Shown one piece after another: positions 5,449 to 10,858 of a DNA stretch of 10,858 bases (the first letter of the stretch is position 1; every line of letters starts with the position of its first letter). The stretch is from Bacillota bacterium. Lineage in GTDB: Bacteria > Bacillota > Clostridia > Christensenellales > Aristaeellaceae. The stretch lies in the NCBI GenBank assembly GCA_023391725.1, contig JAEWAH010000301.1, positions 1 to 10,858 on the forward strand, written 5' to 3'. The translations under genes and the position numbers were made by a program. The notes under the pieces are model-generated. The model saw only the letters and a list, made by a program, of their open reading frames with translations, was not told the origin of the DNA and made no database searches.

Positions 5449-6662
5449 ATCAAACGGAAGCCGGCTTCCGCCTGCTCATCGTTATACTTGGAAAGAAGCG
5501 TTCTGATACGGTTGTAGGGGTTGAGAAGCTTGCTGAGCGACCGGTCATGATTCAAAGTGGCAATAATATAGGAAAGATATTTGCTCATGTCCGCCTCGAT
5601 AAACCAGGGGGCAGCCATCAATTCAGGGGTGCGGTAGGTGAGGTTGGTTGCGATGACCCTGGTGATGATGCCGTCTTCATACGCCTTGTTGAAATCCTTC
5701 AGGCCGTTGGTGAAGAAGGCAAAGGTGCCGGCTGCGAAGATGCGGTTGGCCTTGCGGTTTTTAAGCTCCCTGGCCAGATCCAGGATGGATTCGCCGGAGG
5801 AGATGATATCGTCGGCCACGAACACATCCTTGCCTTCCACGCAATCGCCCAGGTATTCGTGGGCGATGATGGGGTTACGACCGTTCACTACACAGGTGTA
5901 ATCCCTGCGCTTGTAGAACAGTCCCATATCCACCCCAAGAACGGAAGAGTAGAAGATGTTGCGGTCGATGGCGCCCTCGTCGGGGCTGACGATCATCATA
6001 TGTTCTTTGTCGATGGATAAATCTTTTTCCTTGCGCAGAAGGGCTTTAAAGATTTGATAAGAGGGCATGACGCTCTCAAAGCCGATAAGGGGGATGGCGT
6101 TGACGACGCGGTTGTCGTGAGCATCGAAGGTGATAATGTTGCTGACACCCATGTGTTCCAGTTCCTGCAGGGCGATGGCGCAGTCCAGGCTTTCCCTGGA
6201 GGTGCGGCGGTGCTGGCGGCCTTCGTAAAGCATGGGCATGATCACGTTGATGCGCTTTGCCTTGCCGCCGATGGCGGAAATAATACGTTTCAGGTCCTGA
6301 AAGTGGTCGTCGGGAGACATGGGCACGTCGTTGCCGTACATCTTGTAGGTGCAGTTGTAGGCGCCTACGTCGCACAGGATATAGATGTCGTAGCCCCGGA
6401 CGCTCTCCTTGAGCATGCCCTTGGCCTCGCCTGTGCCAAAGCGCGGGCAGGTAGCCTTGATGAGAAAGTCGCCCCGGTCATAGCCCGGCGCGGTGACCAG
6501 TTCCTGCTCCTCCTGAAGGTCCTGGTGATCGCGCCACTTCATCAGCCATGCGTTCACCTTTTCCCCTAGAGCCTCTGTGCCACGCATGGCTATCAGCCCC
6601 AGAGGCCCCACAGGGACGGACAGAAATGCGTCCTTGTTCCAATCGCTCATGAAATCCGTCAC
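5445..6662 (-). CDS. ribose-phosphate pyrophosphokinase (PRPP synthetase) family protein, long form
   Basis: The family makes PRPP from ribose-5-phosphate and ATP in the cytosol, feeding purine, pyrimidine, NAD, His and Trp synthesis. With the GTG start at 6662 it has 405 residues, longer than the usual 310-320 because of about 80 extra N-terminal residues. Recognisable parts are EGRQHRR (near 147-153, equivalent to the ARQDRK ATP loop), TFDAHD (178-183, metal-binding region), SPDEGAIDR (226-234) and the PRPP loop VADDIISSGES (282-292). GTG 6662 is preferred because GGAAGAGG lies 8 bases upstream; TTG 6686 and ATG 6650 lack a properly spaced site. Several motifs are divergent (DAHD, SPDEGA), so it could be a clade-specific version or have a modified role. 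It is co-transcribed with the overlapping GNAT gene. Confidence 0.85.
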   Translation of the reverse strand: MTDFMSDWNKDAFLSVPVGPLGLIAMRGTEALGEKVNAWLMKWRDHQDLQEEQELVTAPGYDRGDFLIKATCPRFGTGEAKGMLKESVRGYDIYILCDVGAYNCTYKMYGNDVPMSPDDHFQDLKRIISAIGGKAKRINVIMPMLYEGRQHRRTSRESLDCAIALQELEHMGVSNIITFDAHDNRVVNAIPLIGFESVMPSYQIFKALLRKEKDLSIDKEHMMIVSPDEGAIDRNIFYSSVLGVDMGLFYKRRDYTCVVNGRNPIIAHEYLGDCVEGKDVFVADDIISSGESILDLARELKNRKANRIFAAGTFAFFTNGLKDFNKAYEDGIITRVIATNLTYRTPELMAAPWFIEADMSKYLSYIIATLNHDRSLSKLLNPYNRIRTLLSKYNDEQAEAGFRLI

Positions 6663-6700
6663 AGCATCATCCTCTTCCGCACGCAATTTCGGACGCTGAC

Positions 6701-6729
6701 ATTATACATTAAATTCGTCGTACTGAGAA
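6701..6729 (-). promoter_or_regulatory. promoter of the pyrophosphokinase-GNAT operon
   Basis: On the minus strand: TTCTCA (6729-6724), a 17-base spacer, and a perfect TATAAT (6706-6701). The predicted start near 6694 gives a leader of about 30 bases to the GTG at 6662. I saw no clear PurR box. Confidence 0.7.
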
Positions 6730-6879
6730 GTGCTTCGCGAAAAAGAACAAATAAATAGAATACTTGTCGAATTTTGCCGGAATGTTTTTACATCTTTCTT
6801 CTAATAGGGCGGCAATGTTCCAGTATCATTGTATGGGGTACTTTCCATTTTATTTATGCCCGGACCGGGACATTTTTAT

Positions 6880-6908
6880 TTGCTTTCCTATAGGATGTGT
6901 GATACAAT
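6880..6908 (+). promoter_or_regulatory. promoter of the trpS T-box transcript
   Basis: TTGCTT (6880-6885), a 17-base spacer, and TACAAT (6903-6908) preceded by TGA, an extended -10. Transcription would start near 6915, where the T-box leader begins. The AT-rich DNA from about 6730 to here separates two divergent promoters and contains no gene; a CCCGG-A-CCGGG palindrome (6859-6869) sits just upstream of the -35. Confidence 0.7.
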
Positions 6909-6914
6909 GGCGCC

Positions 6915-7166
6915 ACACCGATGAAGAGGAAAAGTATCCGCAGACTTAGGTTAAGCGAGCCGGGGAGAGTGTAAGCCCGGTCCGGCGGCAGGCGGGGAAT
7001 GGGCCTTGAAGGGCGCTCCGAAAAGATGGCAAACTGAGTAGGCAGCGACGGGAGCCTCCCGTGAACGGGGCGGAGAGCGCAAAAGCTCTCACTGAGCGGG
7101 CGCTTTATGCGCCAATCGGGGTGGCACCGCAGGCAACTGTCCCCAAACTGGGACGGCTGTTTTTTT
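6915..7166 (+). promoter_or_regulatory. T-box riboswitch, tryptophan-specific leader of trpS
   Basis: This T-box leader senses uncharged tRNA-Trp and lets trpS be read when tryptophanylation is low. Stem I shows the AGTA S-turn (about 6932-6935) followed by CCGC, which pairs with GCGG. On the opposite side of the loop is GGAATGG, making UGG (7000-7002), the Trp codon, the specifier. The T-box sequence is CGGGGTGGCACCGC (7117-7130); its bulge UGGC (7122-7125) is complementary to the GCCA end expected of tRNA-Trp, whose discriminator base is G. The terminator CTGTCCC/GGGACGG (7137-7156) with seven T residues (7160-7166) follows. Specifier and bulge agree independently on Trp. Confidence 0.93.
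7137..7166 (+). terminator. T-box regulated intrinsic terminator
   Basis: CTGTCCC (7137-7143) pairs with GGGACGG (7150-7156) with one G-T pair, and TTTTTTT follows at 7160-7166. It is alternative to the antiterminator formed by the T-box sequence and lies 33 bases before the trpS start. Confidence 0.85.
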
Positions 7167-7199
7167 ATGCCTATTTAACATGACAAGGAGGTCATTTTG

Positions 7200-8210
7200 A
7201 TGGAGCAAGCCATTCAGCCAAAGAGACAGGTCATCTTTTCGGGGATCCAGCCTTCGGGTACGCTGACCCTAGGCAACTATATCGGTGCGCTGCGCAACTT
7301 CCGCACGCTGCAGGAGGACTACGACTGCCTCTACTGCGTGGTGGATATGCACGCAATTACTGTTCGCCAGGATCCTGCCGCGCTCAGGCGCCGGTGCAAC
7401 GAGCTGGCTGCCTTGTATATCGCCAGCGGGCTTGACCCGGACAAGAACCTGATCTATTGCCAGAGCCATGTGAGCGCCCATGCGGAATTGGCGTGGGTCT
7501 TGAACTGCTTCACCTATATGGGGGAGCTTGGCCGCATGACCCAGTTCAAGGACAAATCCGCCAAGCATGAGGAAAATATCAACGCGGGGCTGTTCACGTA
7601 TCCCGTGCTGATGGCGGCGGACATCCTGCTGTATCAGGCCAATATGGTCCCGGTGGGCGTGGACCAGAAGCAGCATCTGGAGATTTGCCGGGATATCGCC
7701 ACCCGCTTCAACGGCGTGTACGGGGATGTATTCACCATTCCGGAGCCGTATATCCCCAAGCTGGGCAGCAAGATCATGAGTTTGCAGGAGCCCGAAAAGA
7801 AAATGTCCAAGTCCGACCCGGAGGACACATATATCGCCATCCTCGACAAGCCCGACGTCATCCGCAAAAAGATCCGCCGGGCGGTAACCGACAGCGAGGG
7901 GAGCATCCGCTTCGACGAAGTGAATAAGCCGGGTGTTTCCAATCTTTTGACCATAATGAGCACGCTCACAGGAAAAGATATCCCGGCGCTGGAGGCGGAA
8001 TTTGACGGCCAGGGGTATGGCGTCTTGAAGGATCGGGCGGTGGAGGCCGTGATCGAAACACTTTTGCCCATCCAGCAGGAGTTTGACAGGATTATCGCCG
8101 ACAAGGAGTATATCCAAAGCGTGATGAACCGCAACGCTGAGCGTGCCCGGGCGCTGGCCCAGAGGACATTGAGCAAAGTCTACAAAAAGGTCGGGTTTGC
8201 CACAAGGTAA
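7200..8210 (+). CDS. trpS: tryptophanyl-tRNA synthetase
   Basis: It charges tRNA-Trp with tryptophan using ATP, as a cytosolic class I synthetase homodimer. The 336-residue length is typical. The HIGH-equivalent is PSGTLTLGNYIGA (18-30), the common TLGN variant. The substrate pocket contains VDMHAI (48-53) and VGVDQKQHLEICRDIA (152-167), and KMSKS is at 201-205 in KKMSKSDPED. I chose ATG 7200 because AAGGAGG (7185-7191) lies 8 bases upstream; the adjacent TTG at 7197 would add one Met and has a tighter spacing. The T-box leader controls it directly. No motif is damaged. There is no obvious terminator before the next gene, so some read-through into the DUF378 gene is possible. Confidence 0.97.
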   Translation: MEQAIQPKRQVIFSGIQPSGTLTLGNYIGALRNFRTLQEDYDCLYCVVDMHAITVRQDPAALRRRCNELAALYIASGLDPDKNLIYCQSHVSAHAELAWVLNCFTYMGELGRMTQFKDKSAKHEENINAGLFTYPVLMAADILLYQANMVPVGVDQKQHLEICRDIATRFNGVYGDVFTIPEPYIPKLGSKIMSLQEPEKKMSKSDPEDTYIAILDKPDVIRKKIRRAVTDSEGSIRFDEVNKPGVSNLLTIMSTLTGKDIPALEAEFDGQGYGVLKDRAVEAVIETLLPIQQEFDRIIADKEYIQSVMNRNAERARALAQRTLSKVYKKVGFATR

Positions 8211-8312
8211 GGCGTAGCAAAAATCTGGCTATACGAACTTGAAAGGTGCGTGAAAAATCCGAATAGCCTTGCACGGGGAAGTGCATACTGTTAGCAAAAC
8301 AAGGAAAGGTAT

Positions 8313-8561
8313 GTGAACGCTATGGTAGATCGCATTTCCCTGCTGCTGGTGATCATCGGCGCCATCAACTGGGCGTTGATGGGCATTTTTCAATTCGACT
8401 TAGTGGCTTACCTGTTCGGCGGGAGTAGCACGACCGTCAGCCGTGTCATCTACACGCTGATTGGCGCGGCGGGCCTGTGGTGCATCTCGCTCCTGTTCAA
8501 GGACAGGGACCGGGAGCACGAACACGATCACGATCGTGACCGTGAACCCAAGCACGAGTAA
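8313..8561 (+). CDS. DUF378 family small membrane protein with charged His/Asp-rich tail
   Basis: This is an 82-residue protein. Two membrane helices (about 8-27 and 42-62) carry the DUF378 signature LLLVIIGAINWALMGIFQFDLVA and the glycine-rich second helix ending LWCISLLF. The family (YuzA-like) is widespread in Bacillota and has no known function. Residues 63-82 form a short hydrophilic tail rich in Asp, Arg, Glu and His (for example HEHDHDRD), presumably exposed on one membrane face, which could bind metal or be mere low complexity. I use GTG 8313, with AAGGAAAGG at 8301-8309; ATG 8322 is an alternative that drops three residues. It is 102 bases after trpS and is followed by a strong terminator. 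I found no convincing promoter of its own. Confidence 0.85.
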   Translation: MNAMVDRISLLLVIIGAINWALMGIFQFDLVAYLFGGSSTTVSRVIYTLIGAAGLWCISLLFKDRDREHEHDHDRDREPKHE

Positions 8562-8565
8562 TCCT

Positions 8566-8599
8566 TCGAAAAAATGACGCGGCGGCGTCATTTTTTCGA
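8566..8599 (+). terminator. 15-bp hairpin terminator of the DUF378 gene
   Basis: TCGAAAAAATGACGC (8566-8580) pairs perfectly with GCGTCATTTTTTCGA (8585-8599) around GGCG. The right arm carries a six-T run, giving a U-tract after its GC-rich part. It starts 5 bases after the stop codon. Confidence 0.88.
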
Positions 8600-8606
8600 T
8601 TCTGCA

Positions 8607-8674
8607 CTTTTCGCCTGTGGGTTTTTAACCGGGTTTGCTACGCCACCCGGTTCAAACCCACGGTCGGCGAAAAG
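8607..8674. repeat. compound 25-bp intergenic hairpin
   Basis: Three nested perfect arms: CTTTTCGCC (8607-8615) with GGCGAAAAG (8666-8674), GTGGGTTT (8617-8624) with AAACCCAC (8654-8661), and AACCGGGT (8627-8634) with ACCCGGTT (8645-8652), capped by a 10-base loop. Small bulges separate them. There is no gene in it. It looks like a dispersed palindromic element or an RNA hairpin. Confidence 0.6.
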
Positions 8675-8706
8675 CGTAAGGAATGTTTGCTCCACAAACC
8701 CCCGTC

Positions 8707-8760
8707 AGCCCGGCAAAGCCGGGCTAGACGATTTCATATGAAGGGGCTCCGCCCTTCATA
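8707..8760. repeat. two tandem intergenic hairpins
   Basis: AGCCCGGC (8707-8714) pairs with GCCGGGCT (8718-8725) around AAA. After 11 bases, TATGAAGGG (8737-8745) pairs with CCCTTCATA (8752-8760). Neither is followed by a T-run. The remaining stretch, 8761-8877, holds no gene. It has an imperfect duplication (ATGCGATGGGTGCAT near 8783, ATGCGATAGGCATGC near 8814) and a weak AGGGC/GCCCT hairpin across a T-rich loop. Confidence 0.5.
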
Positions 8761-8877
8761 CATCCCCGAAAATTTGTTTCCCATGCGATGGGTGCATAGG
8801 AACTGCTCTTTTAATGCGATAGGCATGCAAAAGGGCGGTCTTTTTATTTTGCCCTGATGAAGTTTTTGCAGGAGGGT

Positions 8878-8913
8878 GCGGGAGGGGGATTTTATCAAAA
8901 GTCCCCCTCCCGC
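8878..8913. terminator. 12-bp hairpin after the SDR gene
   Basis: GCGGGAGGGGGA (8878-8889) pairs with TCCCCCTCCCGC (8902-8913), and an inner TTTT/AAAA pair extends the stem. On the minus strand it lies five bases past the SDR stop codon. It lacks a clear U-tract, so it may act as a 3' stabilising hairpin as much as a terminator. Confidence 0.6.
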
Positions 8914-8918
8914 TTATC

Positions 8919-9803
8919 TCACATGATCTTCCCGCCGTTGACGTGCAGGACCTGGCCGGTAACGAAGGCGGAATCGTCGCAGGCGAGGTAGACATAGGTT
9001 GGGGCAAGTTCGAAGGGCTGGGCGGCACGGCCCAGGGGCGTATCCTTGCCGAACGTCTCTACATCCTGGGGGGAGAAGCTGGAGGGGATAAGGGGAGTCC
9101 ACACAGGTCCCGGGGCTACGGCGTTGACACGGATGCCGCGCTGGGCCAGGGAGAGGGACAGGGAGCGGGTGAAGGAGACGACCGCGCCCTTTGTGGCGGA
9201 ATAATCGATGAGCGTCTTGTCCCCGGCGTAGGCGGTGACTGAGGTGGTGTTGACGATGCAGGCGCCGGGCTTCATGTGCTTGATGCAAGCCTTGGCCATA
9301 TAGAAGTAACTCAAAACATTGGTGGAGAAGGTCAGCCCCAGCTGTTCGGAGGTGATGTCCTCCAGGCTGTTTTGGGGATACTGCACCGCAGCATTGTTCA
9401 CCAGCACGTCAATGTGGGAGAATGCGTCGAACGCCTTTTGAAACGCATCGGCCGCGGCCTGTTCCGTCTTCAGGTCGCAAGGAATTAAAACGCAGCGCCT
9501 GCCATATTGTTCCACAAGGCGCTTTGTCTCCTGCGCATCCTCCGTTTCGTTCAGGTACATCACGGCGATGTCCGCGCCCTCCTTGGCAAAGGCTACCGCC
9601 ACGGCCTGGCCAATGCCGCTGTCGCCGCCGGTGATCACCGCGGCGCGGCCTTTCATTTTGTTTGCGCCCACGTATTGCGGGTTGTCAACAATGGGTTTGG
9701 GGTCCATTTGAACCTGTTTGCCGGGCTGGACATTTTGGTGCTGGGGCGGGAAGCTTTGGGGCCTCGAGGGGGCCTGCTTTTGATATGATGAGGAGTTTTC
9801 CAT
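8919..9803 (-). CDS. SDR family NAD(P)-dependent oxidoreductase, general-stress (YhdF/YghA-like) type
   Basis: This 294-residue classical SDR is extended at the N-terminus. Residues 1-50 contain the PPQHQNVQPGKQVQMDPKPI segment typical of the Bacillus general-stress/YghA group. The Rossmann motif TGGDSGIG is at 58-65, NNAA at 136-139, the catalytic Ser at 188 (NTTSVTAY), Tyr201 and Lys205 in YSATK, and PGPVWTPL at 231-238. All catalytic residues are intact. The enzyme is cytosolic and reduces or oxidises carbonyl/alcohol substrates with NAD(P); the physiological substrate of this subgroup is not settled. ATG 9803 is chosen because GGAGGTG lies six bases upstream; an in-frame ATG at 9830 has no such site. 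It is monocistronic and divergent from the phosphofructokinase gene. Confidence 0.92.
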   Translation of the reverse strand: MENSSSYQKQAPSRPQSFPPQHQNVQPGKQVQMDPKPIVDNPQYVGANKMKGRAAVITGGDSGIGQAVAVAFAKEGADIAVMYLNETEDAQETKRLVEQYGRRCVLIPCDLKTEQAAADAFQKAFDAFSHIDVLVNNAAVQYPQNSLEDITSEQLGLTFSTNVLSYFYMAKACIKHMKPGACIVNTTSVTAYAGDKTLIDYSATKGAVVSFTRSLSLSLAQRGIRVNAVAPGPVWTPLIPSSFSPQDVETFGKDTPLGRAAQPFELAPTYVYLACDDSAFVTGQVLHVNGGKIM

Positions 9804-9968
9804 AAAGCACCTCCGGTATTTTGCTGGCATTAGGCTTTGCCCTGGGGAAGAGGTTTATGCGGCATTATCCGCCTAGATCGTGCGAATTATGGAGGAAATT
9901 TCCTGGTGATTGGCGAAATAAGAAAGGGGAGCCGCGGCTACTTGCGGACTGCCCGAAGGAGAACAGCT
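9804..9968. other. divergent intergenic region between the SDR and phosphofructokinase genes
   Basis: It should hold both promoters, but I could not define either with confidence; the best minus-strand -10 is GATAAT (9869-9864) without a good -35. It contains two perfect short palindromes, AGGAAATTTCCT (9893-9904) and AGCCGCGGCT (9930-9939). The ribosome binding site for the downstream gene is AAGGAG (9956-9961). Confidence 0.4.
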
Positions 9969-10858
9969 ATGGCGGATAAACTTTTGATCGTGCATGGCGG
10001 CGGCCCAACGGCGGTGCTGAACGCTTCGTTGTACGGCGCACTTACGCAAGCCAAAATATCCCCGCGCATCGGGGAGGTCTACGGAGCCCTGGGCGGGACA
10101 AAGGGCCTGGTGGAGGAACGCTTCCAGCGTTTGGATACCTTGGGGGAGAATCAATTATCCCTGCTGCCAAGGACGCCGGGTACGGCCATCGGCACCTCCC
10201 GGTACCCCCTTACCCAAGCGGATTATCCGCGCATGAGGGATATCTGCCTGAAAAACGGATTTCGTTATGTACTCTTCAGCGGCGGGAACGGGACGATGGA
10301 ATCCTGCCTGCAATTTTATCTTGTGTCCCGTGACATGGGGATCGTGGTGGCCGGCATTCCCAAAACGGTGGATAACGACATCACCGGCACCGACCATGCC
10401 CCGGGTTATGGCAGCGCGGCCCGCTTTGCGGCCAGCGCCTGCGCGGCTATGAACCAGGATGTGAAATCGCTGCCCATCCATGTGAGCATTCTTGAATTGA
10501 TGGGCCGCAACGCCGGGTGGATCACGGCTTCCACCGCACTGGCCAGAAGGAAGGAAGGGGACGCGCCACACATGATCCTTTTGCCGGAGCGGCCCTTTGA
10601 CCAGGAAGTCTTCTTAAAAGAGGTGGAGGCGCTTTATAAAAAGTATGGCGGCGTAGTGGTGGCGGCCAGCGAGGGGCTCAAGGACTTAAAGGGACAGCAT
10701 ATCGTGCCGCCCATCTTCACATCGGGCCGCGCCACCTATTATGGCGATGTGGGCACGCACCTTGCGGGGCTGATCATCCAGCATATGGGCATCAAGTCCC
10801 GCAGTGAAAAGCCCGGGATGCTGGGCCGCTGCGCTATGGAGTACCAATCACACACTGA
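9969..10858 (+). CDS. 6-phosphofructokinase family protein (ATP- or PPi-dependent), 3' end outside window
   Basis: The first 296 residues are present and the frame is still open at the right edge; family members of this type usually have about 400. It phosphorylates fructose-6-phosphate in glycolysis, cytosolic. Visible motifs: HGGGPTAVLN (9-18, phosphoryl-donor loop), SGGNGTMES (104-112, equivalent to GGDGS), PKTVDND (131-137, catalytic Asp region), TDHAPGYGSA (141-150), MGRNAGW (178-184, sugar-phosphate binding) and ASEG (233-236). Lys in PKTVDND is typical of PPi-dependent and some ATP-dependent enzymes, while Gly in GGNGT is the ATP-type residue (PPi enzymes have Asp there), so the donor is ambiguous. 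The Asn in GGNGT replaces the usual Asp but occurs in the PPi-type branch. The start has AAGGAG 7 bases upstream. Confidence 0.93.
   Translation, partial: MADKLLIVHGGGPTAVLNASLYGALTQAKISPRIGEVYGALGGTKGLVEERFQRLDTLGENQLSLLPRTPGTAIGTSRYPLTQADYPRMRDICLKNGFRYVLFSGGNGTMESCLQFYLVSRDMGIVVAGIPKTVDNDITGTDHAPGYGSAARFAASACAAMNQDVKSLPIHVSILELMGRNAGWITASTALARRKEGDAPHMILLPERPFDQEVFLKEVEALYKKYGGVVVAASEGLKDLKGQHIVPPIFTSGRATYYGDVGTHLAGLIIQHMGIKSRSEKPGMLGRCAMEYQSHT

Noticed and set aside
5415..6569. Long plus-strand ORFs opposite the pyrophosphokinase gene
   Set aside because: They are antisense shadows; the minus-strand product has clear PRPP synthetase motifs.
7269..8117. 282-codon minus-strand ORF opposite trpS
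   Set aside because: Antisense shadow of an intact synthetase gene, with no family resemblance.
8641..8670. GGTTCAAACC resembling a tRNA T-arm
   Set aside because: It is one arm of the compound hairpin; no acceptor stem, anticodon arm or D-arm fits around it.
1..10858. CRISPR array, transposon, prophage or toxin-antitoxin pair
   Set aside because: No regularly spaced repeats, transposase, integrase or phage genes are visible, and the lone XRE regulator has no adjacent toxin.

Overview
The window looks like chromosomal DNA of a moderately GC-rich Bacillota (Clostridia-type) bacterium. The signs are strong GGAGG-type ribosome binding sites, GTG starts, a T-box leader in front of a tryptophanyl-tRNA synthetase gene, a QueT-type ECF transporter subunit, and many long perfect terminator hairpins between short transcription units. 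The finer lineage is my inference; no rRNA or marker gene is present. I found no phage, transposon, CRISPR or toxin/defence system. This is mostly housekeeping and small-regulator DNA with some notable non-coding structure.

Layout. Positions 1-276 hold no convincing protein gene but carry several hairpins and end in a terminator, so they may be the 3' part of a structured non-coding RNA. A promoter and a leader palindrome follow, then queT (368-847, +). A 350-base intergenic block full of small palindromes separates queT from a convergent small zinc-ribbon gene (1201-1497, -). Divergent from that lies an XRE-type repressor gene (1856-2179, +), whose promoter region carries three copies of TTGGAAT. 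Convergent to it is a two-gene minus-strand unit: an Frm2/Hbn1-like nitroreductase (2542-3144) and a 34-codon small ORF with a good ribosome binding site (2397-2501).

An MFS transporter (3323-4591, +) has a textbook promoter with an 18-bp perfect palindrome between -35 and -10. After two terminators and a palindromic intergenic repeat comes a minus-strand operon (4939-6662): a ribose-phosphate pyrophosphokinase-family gene followed by a GNAT acetyltransferase, overlapping by ATGA. Divergent from it is a tryptophan T-box leader controlling trpS (7200-8210, +), then a DUF378 small membrane protein with a charged His/Asp-rich tail (8313-8561, +). A cluster of hairpins fills 8566-8913. An SDR oxidoreductase of the general-stress type (8919-9803, -) and a 6-phosphofructokinase-family gene that runs off the right edge (9969 onward, +) complete the window.

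How the genes relate. trpS and its T-box form a self-contained amino-acid-responsive unit. The pyrophosphokinase and GNAT genes are translationally coupled. The XRE gene and the MFS gene both show promoter architecture typical of repressor control, but nothing here proves which protein acts on which operator.
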